64,000 nt of DNA from Candidatus Gastranaerophilales bacterium (GCA_947624325.1 CANQJT010000001.1:248001-312000); one strand, 5' to 3'; positions 45,339-53,455 are shown, counted from the stretch's first letter. Translations and numbers: made by a program. Notes: generated by a model from the sequence alone, not told the origin.

Positions 45339-47516
45339 ATGAATATTACAAATTCTCACATTAATCACGAAAACACTTATATTAAAATGCAGCCTTTTTG
45401 TGGCAAAATATTTAGCAAAAGCAATAATATTGACGATACTTTTGAGAACAAGAATAAAACAAATCCCAAACAACATAAAGTAAGAAGTTTTTTTAATAAA
45501 TTTAAAGGTGTTATTATAGCAGGAATTTCATCTGTAATTACTGCATTATCAGTCATTTTTATTATGGATAAAAAAAATAAGCAAATAGTTGAAGCTAATA
45601 AAAATTTAAAAAATGAACTAAACAATACTTTATTAATTAATGAAAATTTAAAAAAAGAATTAAATAATATAGTATTACCTAAAGATTTTGAAAGTACAAT
45701 TGATGAGAAAGCAGAAGAAATTTTTGCTAAAAGTTTGGAATATGACCCATTAACACCTTATGAAAGTACATCAATATCTGATATAGAAAGCAAAAAAATA
45801 AAACCCGTAACAGTTGAAATGTCAAAAGAGCCGGAACATACATCAAATAGAGCCGATGCTCATAAATTAGATTATCCTAAATTCAAACCTAATACATATT
45901 ATAAATTTGAATTCCCCGACAGCAAAGAAATAAAAATCACTAAAACAGAACCCGTTGGATTTGAAGAACAGAGCCAGCTTACAAATATATCAGAAAATTA
46001 TGCAAACTCATTACAATGGAATAATGATAAAATTGCAAGAGATATACTTCAAAATTTCTTTGACGGTCACGGTCAAACACTCGACGGAGTAAAAATAGAA
46101 ATTATACCTGAAAAGAACGGAAAACATAAAGTAAAAATATCTGGCAAATCAACTTATAATTTTGATAAAGCAATAATGCTCGGTGAAACAACCAAAAAAG
46201 ATAATGTTCATGCGGCAGGCAACTATGGTGAAGGACTAAAAATGGTTGTGCTTAAACTTTTAAAAGAAAAAGGTGCCGAAAATGTTAATATTGCCTCAAA
46301 TAATTGGAATGTAAAATGGAATTTAGTTGATAACAATATTAATGACAACAAAGTTCTTAAGTACACACTTTCTAAATCTGACTTTATTGACGGAAATTAT
46401 TTAGAATTTGAAACAGATAATTTAGAGTTTATAAAGTCAATTTTAAATTCATATGACAGATTTTATCATTACAATAATCCTGCATTTAAAGAACCTGAGT
46501 TTGAAAATGATATAATTGGAATAAAATTTATGAAAAATCCAAAAGAAAAAGGAAAAATATTTATTGCAGGACAAGCATTTGAAGTCAGTCAAGATACTTT
46601 GGGTGGTAAAAATAGTTCAACATACGACGGAATAAACGGACTTAATATATTTATTAAAGAAAGACCGCCAAAAGAAAGCCATGGTTCAGTAATATTTGAT
46701 ACTTCAAGAGATCGTATTGCATTAAACTATAAAAATATTCAAACATTAGGTAAATGGCTTGCGGAAAATGATAATTTATCTGATGAAGATTTTACCAAGC
46801 TGCTTAATGCTCTTCACCCATGCTGGGAAAGCGGTAAAAATGCAATATGGAGTAACAATTATACTGAAGCGGTATTCTTTCTTAACGGATTATTAGATCA
46901 TTATTGTAATAGAAGCAGAAGATTAAATATCATTTTCCCAAATGAAAAAGAAATTGCATATTCGTATTTGTGTTCAAGCTGGAGCGATTTATATGAAAAT
47001 GCCGGCTATAAAATGTGCAATCCCGGTTTAAATCAATATGGGATGAACTCTATTGAAGAACTTATTGCTGAATCAAAAGCTCATAACGCAATAAAGCCAA
47101 GCATTAAAGAAGAAAAGAAAATTAAGATTTTGAAAGAAGCTATAAAAATTTTATCTCCCGTATTAAAAGAAAATAACTTCTTTACAGATGATGAACTTAA
47201 TGCCAAGATATATCTGTTTGATAATACGGCAACTAATGAAAACAGAGCATATAATACAGTTCAAGGGGAATCAATAACATCTAATGGTGAATGTAAAGGG
47301 TTCTGGATTGATACGAATACATTAGATGAAAAGAATTTTTCAGAACTGTTAAGTATATGTCTGCATGAATTAACTCATAAATACGGCTCTGATGACAGTG
47401 ATGTATTCTCATACAAATTAACTGATGTAATTGAAATGTTAACAAAGGCAATGACTAAAAATCCGAATTTAGCATTACAATTGAAAGCATTGGAAGAAAT
47501 TTGGAATAAAATATAA
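45339..47516 (+). CDS. Membrane-anchored GHKL-type ATPase/HExxH metallopeptidase fusion
   Basis: 725 aa, unknown family. Residues 1-56 are polar, 57-76 form one membrane helix, 80-125 a Lys/Asn-rich coiled coil. About 215-400 shows GHKL-ATPase features: N-box-like ARDILQNFFDGHG (Asn239, Asp235 where Glu is usual), LGETTK, and the ATP-lid AGNYGEGLKMVVLKLL (about 293-308). The C-terminus has a zinc-peptidase motif HELTH (676-680) in CLHELTHKYGSDDSDVFSY, with acidic residues downstream as possible third ligand. The ATPase is of the MutL/Hsp90 style rather than a histidine kinase; no DHp domain. Function unknown. Confidence 0.72.
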   Translation: MNITNSHINHENTYIKMQPFCGKIFSKSNNIDDTFENKNKTNPKQHKVRSFFNKFKGVIIAGISSVITALSVIFIMDKKNKQIVEANKNLKNELNNTLLINENLKKELNNIVLPKDFESTIDEKAEEIFAKSLEYDPLTPYESTSISDIESKKIKPVTVEMSKEPEHTSNRADAHKLDYPKFKPNTYYKFEFPDSKEIKITKTEPVGFEEQSQLTNISENYANSLQWNNDKIARDILQNFFDGHGQTLDGVKIEIIPEKNGKHKVKISGKSTYNFDKAIMLGETTKKDNVHAAGNYGEGLKMVVLKLLKEKGAENVNIASNNWNVKWNLVDNNINDNKVLKYTLSKSDFIDGNYLEFETDNLEFIKSILNSYDRFYHYNNPAFKEPEFENDIIGIKFMKNPKEKGKIFIAGQAFEVSQDTLGGKNSSTYDGINGLNIFIKERPPKESHGSVIFDTSRDRIALNYKNIQTLGKWLAENDNLSDEDFTKLLNALHPCWESGKNAIWSNNYTEAVFFLNGLLDHYCNRSRRLNIIFPNEKEIAYSYLCSSWSDLYENAGYKMCNPGLNQYGMNSIEELIAESKAHNAIKPSIKEEKKIKILKEAIKILSPVLKENNFFTDDELNAKIYLFDNTATNENRAYNTVQGESITSNGECKGFWIDTNTLDEKNFSELLSICLHELTHKYGSDDSDVFSYKLTDVIEMLTKAMTKNPNLALQLKALEEIWNKI

Positions 47517-47527
47517 AACATAACAAA

Positions 47528-47580
47528 CATGTTCAGCTATGATTGAAAAATGTCAGTCAAAGCTGAACACGTTTATTTAT
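47528..47580 (+). terminator. Long hairpin after the GHKL/peptidase gene
   Basis: GTTCAGCT (47531-47538) pairs with AGCTGAAC (47561-47568), with an inner imperfect TGATTG/CAGTCA stem; followed by a T-rich tail. Probable terminator. Confidence 0.65.
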
Positions 47581-47638
47581 TATAAATTTTTATTTTTTTT
47601 CTATTATTGTTGGTTAATTTACTAATATATGTATATAA

Positions 47639-48298
47639 TTATTCATCATGAGTTAAATAGTATGCACTGCACCCAAAACCGTGATCAATATTCTGACAAG
47701 TACCGTCACCATATTCTCTCGTCATCATTTGACTGTTTGCAGGTCCGTAGCCGCTTGTCCAGCCATTTGCCGGCATTATTATGAAGTCCGGAAAATTAAC
47801 TATTGCTTGAAATATATCATACCCTACTCGATTCGGACCTTTTTGCCCGTTTACATCAAACCATAAAGGAGCAGCTTTACCAAAAGAATCAAGACAAAGA
47901 GTAACACCGTTAAGTAATACTATGGAAGCACAGCCTCCGCCTGCTGAGTCAAGAGAACCATAAAGAACATTTCCTTTAAGGTCTTTAACAGGATCATCCG
48001 GATTTTTTCTGCATCCTTTTTCACTTGCCTGTAATGTATCACATATTTTTATTGCATTTAAATATTTTGCTAAAGTATCAACAGCATCTTTCTCTGATGT
48101 TACAACCACCGTATCCATTTTCATAAGTAAAAGGGCATTTGCCACCGCTGAGTATGCATGCCTCCAGGCAACAATTCTTGCCCTGTGCTGATATCTTTCA
48201 ACATATGACGGTATCATTATGGCAGAAATAATTCCGATTATACATATTGTTATTACTACTTCTGACAATGTGAAGCCTTGCTTTTTCTGTCTATTCAT
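47639..48298 (-). CDS. Prepilin-like protein with N-methylation motif (second copy)
   Basis: About 219 aa. MNRQKKQGFTLSEVVITICIIG is a type III-prepilin-like leader: cleavage after Gly8, Phe +1, Glu +5. The body has six or more cysteines and DVNGQKGPNRVGYDIF, the same motif as in the prepilin gene at 17623. Start ATG 48298, or ATG 48307 (MKFMNRQ); the promoter -10 lies so close that the message may be leaderless. Divergent from an XRE regulator, repeating the arrangement at 17.3-18.3 kb. Confidence 0.87.
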   Translation of the reverse strand: MNRQKKQGFTLSEVVITICIIGIISAIMIPSYVERYQHRARIVAWRHAYSAVANALLLMKMDTVVVTSEKDAVDTLAKYLNAIKICDTLQASEKGCRKNPDDPVKDLKGNVLYGSLDSAGGGCASIVLLNGVTLCLDSFGKAAPLWFDVNGQKGPNRVGYDIFQAIVNFPDFIIMPANGWTSGYGPANSQMMTREYGDGTCQNIDHGFGCSAYYLTHDE

Positions 48299-48307
48299 AA
48301 ATTTCAT

Positions 48308-48361
48308 CACACTATTATAATAGTATAGAATACACATTGTCAATAGTATAAAATCTCTAAT
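48308..48361. promoter_or_regulatory. Overlapping divergent promoters and palindrome of prepilin/XRE pair
   Basis: Minus-strand promoter TTGACA (48338-48343) and TATAAT (48314-48319), 18-bp spacer: near-perfect consensus. The -10 sits in a perfect 14-bp palindrome ACTATTATAATAGT (48311-48324). A plus-strand -10 (TATAAA, 48347-48352) lies 10 bp before the XRE start. AATAGTATA occurs twice. The layout suits repression of both genes by one bound dimer. Confidence 0.68.
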
Positions 48362-48589
48362 ATGAATGACTACAAAGAGGTTTTAAAACAAATCGGCTTA
48401 AATTTCAGGGTTGAACGTACAAAAAAACAACTCTCTCAGGAAAAATTTGCAGAGTTAGCGAATGTACACACTAATTATATAGGAAAAGTAGAACGAGGCG
48501 AGCAAAATTTGACTGTAAAAAAAATAGTAGATTTAACAAATTCACTTGAAATTCCACTTGAAAATATTTTAAAATTTCAGAAAAAGTAG
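48362..48589 (+). CDS. XRE-family HTH transcriptional regulator (second copy)
   Basis: 75 aa, one Cro/C1 HTH: LKQIGLNFRVERTKKQLSQEKFAELANVHTNYIGKVERGEQNLTV (in sections), recognition helix near HTNYIGKVE. It lacks any effector domain. No ribosome-binding site; -10 is about 10 nt from ATG, implying a very short or absent leader. Divergently paired with the prepilin gene. Confidence 0.9.
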   Translation: MNDYKEVLKQIGLNFRVERTKKQLSQEKFAELANVHTNYIGKVERGEQNLTVKKIVDLTNSLEIPLENILKFQKK

Positions 48590-48746
48590 TCGAACAAAAT
48601 CAATTAAATATATAAAAAAAATAAACTCTCCTCAATGTATTACATTGGAACTTTTTGTGCAGAAGTTATATGAGAAAATTACAGATATAAACAGCCTCTC
48701 AATATTCTCACTTATAGAAAATTATAAAAATATAGCATAATAAAAT
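48590..48746. other. Non-coding stretch with a 15-bp palindrome
   Basis: AT-rich, no gene. CAATGTA-T-TACATTG at 48633-48647 is a 7-1-7 perfect palindrome, a possible regulator site or terminator stem; nothing else recognised. Confidence 0.35.
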
Positions 48747-48774
48747 TACTTTTTCTTTTATAAAAGAAAAAGTA
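48747..48774. promoter_or_regulatory. 28-bp perfect palindrome abutting an AAA_14 promoter
   Basis: TACTTTTTCTTTTA followed by its exact reverse complement, with no spacer. It ends one base before the -35 of the next promoter, so it could be an operator, or a cruciform/terminator hairpin. Confidence 0.6.
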
Positions 48775-48803
48775 TTGAATAATTATAAGTTTTATTGTAT
48801 AAT
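48775..48803 (+). promoter_or_regulatory. Sigma70-type promoter of AAA_14 gene
   Basis: TTGAAT (48775-48780), 17-bp spacer, TATAAT (48798-48803), followed by AAAGGTG ribosome-binding site and ATG 48822. Confidence 0.75.
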
Positions 48804-48821
48804 ACATAAAAAGGTGTTTAT

Positions 48822-50030
48822 ATGATAAATCGTCCGATATTTTTAAATCAATTAATTAATTTCAAAGATAAAGACTTAATAAAAGTTATCACTGGTATAA
48901 GACGCTGCGGAAAATCTTCTTTGCTTGAACTTTTTGCCGATTATCTTAAATCTCAAAATATAAAGCAGGAAAATATAATTAAGATAAATTTTGAATCCTT
49001 ACAGTATGACGGATTAACCTATAAAGAGCTTTATGAGTTGGTTAAAACAAATGTGCAAAAGACCAAAGGCAAAATATATTTGTTATTTGATGAGATACAA
49101 AAGGTAAAAAGCTGGGAATTAGCTGTTAACTCGCTTCGTGTTGATTTTAATACGGATATTTATATTACAGGCTCAAATGCTTATTTATTATCTTCTCAAT
49201 TATCAACGTATCTTTCGGGCAGATATGTTGAAATAAAAATGCAGCCTCTTTCTTTTAAAGAATTTTTGACTTTCTATGATTTAGGGAATAAAACAAAGGA
49301 GGAAAAATTTAACTTATATCTGCAAATCGGCGGAATGCCGGGGCTTTCTGATTTGAATTTAAATGAACAAATGATAAATCAAGCATTAGACGGTATTTTT
49401 TCAACTGTTATTATAAAAGATGTTATAAATCAAGCAAGTGTTCGAGATGCAGCTCTTTTAAATAAAGTTGTGATGTTTTTAGCGGATAATATTGGAAATT
49501 CAACCTCAGTAAATAATATAAAAAACACCTTAGTTTCAAATAACTCTATTACCAAAGGTACAACAGTCGGGGTTATAGATAATTACATAAAATTTTTTGA
49601 AAATGCTTTTGTCTTTTATGGGGTAAAACGATATGACATTAAGGGCAAGGAACATCTTAAAACTCAAGGTAAATATTATATGGTTGATATGGGTTTGAGG
49701 AATCATCTGCTCGGTTTAAGAAACACAGACAGAGGACACATATTAGAAAACATAGTCTTTATGGAGCTTAGAAACAGAGGTTATGAAGTTTCTATCGGTA
49801 AAATCTCAGATAATGAAATTGACTTTATTGCAACTAAAGTAAATGAAAAAAAATACATTCAAGTAACCGAAAGCCTGACGGATGGTAAGGTTCGTTTAAG
49901 GGAACTTGCACCATTAAAGGCTATTAAAGATAATTATGAAAAAATAATCCTGACAACAGATACATTATTTTCTAATACAGATGAAGACGGCATAAAGATA
50001 ATTAATCTGATTGATTGGCTGTTAGAATAA
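48822..50030 (+). CDS. AAA_14/DUF4143 family ATPase
   Basis: 402 aa. N-terminal P-loop ITGIRRCGKSSLLELF, Walker B YLLFDEIQKVKSWE, sensor ITGSNAYLLSS and LSGRYVEIKMQPLSFKEFL are the AAA_14 set; the C-terminal DUF4143 part has YYMVDMGLRNHLLG and the nuclease-like NEIDFIATKVNEKKYIQVTESL. Such proteins are common accessory ATPases, often near mobile or defence loci; the actual role is unproven. Own consensus promoter and palindrome. Downstream is a GC-rich repeat element. Confidence 0.92.
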   Translation: MINRPIFLNQLINFKDKDLIKVITGIRRCGKSSLLELFADYLKSQNIKQENIIKINFESLQYDGLTYKELYELVKTNVQKTKGKIYLLFDEIQKVKSWELAVNSLRVDFNTDIYITGSNAYLLSSQLSTYLSGRYVEIKMQPLSFKEFLTFYDLGNKTKEEKFNLYLQIGGMPGLSDLNLNEQMINQALDGIFSTVIIKDVINQASVRDAALLNKVVMFLADNIGNSTSVNNIKNTLVSNNSITKGTTVGVIDNYIKFFENAFVFYGVKRYDIKGKEHLKTQGKYYMVDMGLRNHLLGLRNTDRGHILENIVFMELRNRGYEVSIGKISDNEIDFIATKVNEKKYIQVTESLTDGKVRLRELAPLKAIKDNYEKIILTTDTLFSNTDEDGIKIINLIDWLLE

Positions 50031-50096
50031 ATTAACGGTCTAAAGGATAGTTTGCAATTTGAGTTAGCAAAGCGTTACCCAACAATTCATTAATAT
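50031..50096. other. Short spacer before repeat element
   Basis: AT-rich, no feature recognised; it links the AAA_14 stop codon to the repeat at 50097. Confidence 0.4.
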
Positions 50097-50392
50097 GTCC
50101 GAACAAAATTTTACGATAAGTCACGAAGTGGTGTTACAAAGCGAAATTGCGGACGGACGAAGTCCGGTAAGCGAGGGCAATGTGAGCGACAGGGCAACGT
50201 CCGAGCGAACACCAAGCCGGAGCCGAAAAACAATTTCAAGACAGCGAAGCACCGCAACGGAGTGAGGATTACAAAGCGAACATCTAAGCAATGCGAAGAT
50301 TGTGAGCCTGTATCCGAAGCGAAGCGGAGTGTGACTGAGCCTGTATGCGTTAGCTGAGTAAAATTTTGAGAGTGGCATATTGAAAAGGTGAG
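50097..50392. repeat. GC-rich repeat element with terminal inverted repeats (copy 3, inverted)
   Basis: Bounded by CAAAATTTTAC (50104-50114) and GTAAAATTTTG (50358-50368), exact inverted 11-mers. Outside them lie GTCCGAAC on the left and AGAGTGGCATATTGAAAAGGT on the right (seen in part), which in reverse match the ends of copy 1 near tRNA-Ser. The interior of about 240 bp is far GC-richer than the rest of the window and full of AGCGAAG/CCGGAC-type short repeats and small palindromes. Open frames in it look like artefacts. Possibly a MITE-like element or structured RNA. Confidence 0.65.
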
Positions 50393-50600
50393 CACTCTTA
50401 CAGCGACTAGGAGTCGGTGGTAGAGTGCGAAACCAGATTAGATGTATTTATGTTTATTTTGTTATGGGGAAGCAAACATTTTGCAAAAATTTTAAATTTT
50501 GGCAAAAGTAGTCAAAATCAACCTGCTTGCTTTAAATAATTACAAAAAAAACAGATTATATTAAAAAATATACACAATCAGCTATAAAATATGCTATAGT
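50393..50600. other. Non-coding stretch after repeat element
   Basis: Includes GCACTCTTACAGCGACTAGG and GAGTCGGTGGTAGAGTGC, a pair of complementary arms (GCACTCT/AGAGTGC, 50391-50430) that form a stable hairpin; the rest is AT-rich. A -10-like TATAGT at 50595-50600 faces the next gene. Confidence 0.4.
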
Positions 50601-50619
50601 ACTTATTATCATAATAAGT
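50601..50619. promoter_or_regulatory. FUR-family-like operator
   Basis: ACTTATTAT-C-ATAATAAGT, a perfect palindrome whose core TTATTAT-C-ATAATAA has the 7-1-7 layout of Fur/PerR/Zur boxes. It begins right after a -10-like hexamer, so binding would block transcription of the BOF gene. Confidence 0.5.
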
Positions 50620-50644
50620 TATTTTCTTAACAAAGGAGAAATAT

Positions 50645-51028
50645 ATGAAAAAATTATTAGCATTGACTTCAATTATCTTTGTTATGACAGCATCAACAGT
50701 TTATGCGGATTATGCTGAAAATACGCAATATAACAATGCCGTTGGCGGATATACGGGTACTTCTCAAGATAAAGCAACAACAGTTGCTTCCGTTAAGACT
50801 TTTGCCGATAATTCTTATATCTCTTTACAGGGGAATATTGTTTCCAAAATCGGAAAAGAAAAATATCTTTTTAAAGACTCAACAGGTACTATAACTGTTG
50901 AAATAGATGATAAAGTATGGGCAGGAAAAACCGTCAATGCCAATGATACCGTTAAAATCACAGGCGAAGTTGATAAAGACTTTAATTCTTTATCTGTAGA
51001 AGTTGATACAATTTCTATTGTAAAATAA
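50645..51028 (+). CDS. YgiW/YdeI (BOF) family periplasmic stress protein
   Basis: 127 aa. Sec signal peptide (KKLLALTSIIFVMTASTVYA, cleavage after about residue 21), then one OB-fold BOF domain: NSYISLQGNIVSKIGKEKYLFKDSTGTITVEID (in sections), ending VKITGEVDKDFNSLSVEVDTISIV. E. coli relatives contribute to tolerance of peroxide, metals and peptides. AAAGGAG ribosome-binding site; a FUR-like palindrome overlaps the promoter. Monocistronic. Confidence 0.92.
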   Translation: MKKLLALTSIIFVMTASTVYADYAENTQYNNAVGGYTGTSQDKATTVASVKTFADNSYISLQGNIVSKIGKEKYLFKDSTGTITVEIDDKVWAGKTVNANDTVKITGEVDKDFNSLSVEVDTISIVK

Positions 51029-51102
51029 GCTTTTTAATACCCCAATTGAACTCATACTTAAGTTCTCATCTTACAGGAAAAATCAATTTAAAAAAAAATA
51101 AA

Positions 51103-51174
<72 letters not shown>

Positions 51175-51262
51175 ATATTACATATCTATACTAACATTAA
51201 AATTTGTGTTGTAAATACCTTTTGTTTAATACTATAATAATAATAAATTTTGGAGAAAATAA

Positions 51263-51970
51263 ATGTTATTAGGTGTAAATATTGACCATGTCGCAACACT
51301 TAGAAATGCAAGAGGCGAAAATGACCCTTGTGTTTTTGATGCCGCTCAAATCTGTATTAATTCAGGCGCAAACGGAATTACAATGCACTTGCGAGAAGAT
51401 AGAAGACATATTAAAGATGATGACGTTTTTTATGTCAAAAATAATCTTGACTGCAAATTAAATCTCGAGATGGCAGTAACAGAAGAAATGCAAAAAATAG
51501 CACTTAAACTGTTACCACACTCCTGCTGTATCGTACCAGAAAAAAGACAAGAAATTACTACAGAAGGCGGACTTGATGTCTGTTCTCAAAAAGATAAAAT
51601 TAAAAATTTTATTGCACCTTTAATTGATAATGGTATTAATGTTAGCCTTTTTATTGACCCGGAAGAAAACCAAATTGAAGCTGCAAATTATACGGGTGCA
51701 AAATTTATTGAACTTCATACGGGTTCATATTCAAGAGCTTTCTCTACTGCAAATGAAGAAACTGAATTCCAAAAATTATATAAATCCGCAAAATTAGCTC
51801 AATCACTTGGAATAACTGTTAATGCAGGACACGGACTTAATTACAAAAATGTTTTCAGAATGCACGAAATTACTAACCTTTATGAATTAAACATAGGTCA
51901 CAGTATTATATCAAGAGCTATATTTATCGGACTGGACAATGCAGTTAAAGAAATGCTACAATTAGTATAA
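51263..51970 (+). CDS. pdxJ: Pyridoxine 5'-phosphate synthase
   Basis: 235 aa TIM barrel that condenses 1-deoxyxylulose-5-P with 3-amino-2-oxopropyl phosphate in the DXP-dependent vitamin B6 route. GVNIDHVATLRNARG, ITMHLREDRRHIKDDDV, LNLEMAVTEEM, VPEKRQEITTEGGLD, ELHTGSYSRAF, VNAGHGLNYKN and NIGHSIISRAIFIGL are PdxJ blocks. DXS, also used by IspD's pathway, supplies its substrate. GGAG ribosome-binding site. Confidence 0.98.
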   Translation: MLLGVNIDHVATLRNARGENDPCVFDAAQICINSGANGITMHLREDRRHIKDDDVFYVKNNLDCKLNLEMAVTEEMQKIALKLLPHSCCIVPEKRQEITTEGGLDVCSQKDKIKNFIAPLIDNGINVSLFIDPEENQIEAANYTGAKFIELHTGSYSRAFSTANEETEFQKLYKSAKLAQSLGITVNAGHGLNYKNVFRMHEITNLYELNIGHSIISRAIFIGLDNAVKEMLQLV

Positions 51971-52066
51971 ATAATACAACTTTACAAAAGTTAAAATATT
52001 GTCAAAAATAGTCAAAAAATATTATTTACAAGTTTTCTATAGATACAAATTAAGTGTGAGGCAAGT

Positions 52067-52552
52067 ATGACAAATAATATTTTCAACGATATCACTCAAA
52101 CAAAACAAACGGCATCAAGTTATTCATCAACACAAAAGCCAATTAAAGTAACTGATGTTGTTCCTTCTATTCCGGCTGCAAGCGCAGTGGAAGAAGATTC
52201 GGTTAATTTGTCAACTGATAAACAAACAAAACAAAAAAAAGGACCTATAAAAGCATTTAAGTCTTTTATTGCTGTAATTGCTAAGTTTTTTGCATCTTTT
52301 GGTCAGTATTTTAAGGGATTTTTTAAAGGAATTAAAGATGCTGCTATTATCGGTTCCCTTGTATATACCGCAGGCAGTGTAATTAATCATTTCAAATCTA
52401 AAGCGGCAGAAGGTGCTAAAAAACTTCCAAATAAAGCACTTGCTATTGTTACAGCTGTTGCCGCAATGGGGATTAATCTCTGGAACGCATCACTAAATGC
52501 TTCAGAAAAACGTTCCGATGTTGAACACAGATGGACAGGACATCAAAAATAA
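52067..52552 (+). CDS. Hypothetical protein with hydrophobic helices (161 aa)
   Basis: 161 aa, unrecognised. A Ser/Thr-rich, probably disordered N-terminus (1-65) is followed by a basic patch (KQTKQKKGPIKAFKSF), an amphipathic Phe/Lys segment (AVIAKFFASFGQYFKGFFKG) and two moderately hydrophobic helices (AAIIGSLVYTAGSVINHF; LAIVTAVAAMGINLWNAS). Ends with a charged tail. GAGG ribosome-binding site; own terminator. Confidence 0.8.
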   Translation: MTNNIFNDITQTKQTASSYSSTQKPIKVTDVVPSIPAASAVEEDSVNLSTDKQTKQKKGPIKAFKSFIAVIAKFFASFGQYFKGFFKGIKDAAIIGSLVYTAGSVINHFKSKAAEGAKKLPNKALAIVTAVAAMGINLWNASLNASEKRSDVEHRWTGHQK

Positions 52553-52574
52553 ATAAATTTTAAAATAAAAAAAT

Positions 52575-52606
52575 AAAACAGGCGGATTAAAGCCTGTTTT
52601 ATTTTT
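52575..52606 (+). terminator. Terminator
   Basis: AAAACAGGC-GGATTAAA-GCCTGTTTT hairpin followed by T-rich tail, after the 161-aa gene. Confidence 0.85.
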
Positions 52607-52655
52607 AAAGAATGTGTTATAATTACACTCGTATTTTTATTTAACGGAGGATATT

Positions 52656-53414
52656 ATGAATAAAATTGAAAATTTTAAAAGACACCTTGAAGAAAGAAAC
52701 GCAATTAAAATTATTGCAGGTATTGATAATTTTAATAAAGAATCAGTAAAAAATGTTGTTTCTGCGGCTGAAATGGGCGGTGCTCATGCTGTAGATATCT
52801 GCTACAATGAAGAAATCATTTCTATGGTTAAAGATATGACAACTCTTCCCGTATTCGTTTCTTCTATTGTACCTTCAGAATTGGCTAATGCCGTAAAATT
52901 AGGTGCTGATGCTATTGAAGTAGGTAACTTTGATGCACTTTATAAAAAAGGTCAAAGAATTAGCGCAAATGATGTTTTAAATATAGTTAATGAAACTCTT
53001 TCACTTTTAAACGGTGAAAAAACTTTTATTTGTGTTACAGTTCCGGGACATATTGAAATTTCAGAACAAATTCAATTGGCTGAAAAATTGGAAGAAATGG
53101 GTGTTGATTTAATTCAAACAGAAGGTGCTGCAACAGTTACTCCCGATAAATCAGGTGCAAGAGGTCTTCTTCAAACAGCTGAAGTATCAATTTCAAATAC
53201 AATTGAGTTAACAAGAAATACTTCAATTCCTGTTATGACAGCATCGGGAATTACAACGACAACAGCCGCAATGGCATTCGCTGCAGGTGCAAGTGCAATT
53301 GGTGTCGGTTCTTGCGTTAATAAATTAAATTCTACAATAGCTATGATAGCTGTTGTTAAATCATTAGTTGAAGCTGTTTCAAAATCATCAAATAAACAAT
53401 TAACTAATGCATAA
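52656..53414 (+). CDS. ycf23: Ycf23/DUF561 protein (TIM-barrel-like)
   Basis: 252 aa. IKIIAGIDNFNKESVKNVVSAAEMGGAHAVDI, TTLPVFVSSIVPSELANAVKLGADAIEVGNFDALY and LAEKLEEMGVDLIQTEG (read in sections) follow the Ycf23 pattern of cyanobacteria and red-algal plastids. The C-terminal half (MTASGITTTTAAMAFAAGASAIGVGSCVNKL) is a phosphate-binding barrel end. Function unknown, even in photosynthetic relatives. GGAGG ribosome-binding site; own terminator. Confidence 0.9.
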   Translation: MNKIENFKRHLEERNAIKIIAGIDNFNKESVKNVVSAAEMGGAHAVDICYNEEIISMVKDMTTLPVFVSSIVPSELANAVKLGADAIEVGNFDALYKKGQRISANDVLNIVNETLSLLNGEKTFICVTVPGHIEISEQIQLAEKLEEMGVDLIQTEGAATVTPDKSGARGLLQTAEVSISNTIELTRNTSIPVMTASGITTTTAAMAFAAGASAIGVGSCVNKLNSTIAMIAVVKSLVEAVSKSSNKQLTNA

Positions 53415-53426
53415 TTTTTTTATTAA

Positions 53427-53455
53427 AGAAGGAGTGCTTCGGCACTCCTTTTTTA
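53427..53455 (+). terminator. Terminator of ycf23
   Basis: GGAGTGC-TTCG-GCACTCC, a perfect stem with UUCG tetraloop, then six T. Confidence 0.92.

Noticed and set aside
48822-50030. Toxin-antitoxin or defence island around the AAA_14 ATPase
   Set aside because: No recognisable antitoxin, restriction or phage-defence partner lies beside it; the context alone does not justify the claim.
50111-50395. Minus-strand frames of 85-94 codons in the GC-rich element
   Set aside because: Composition and repeats fit a non-coding element; no start signal and no family resemblance.
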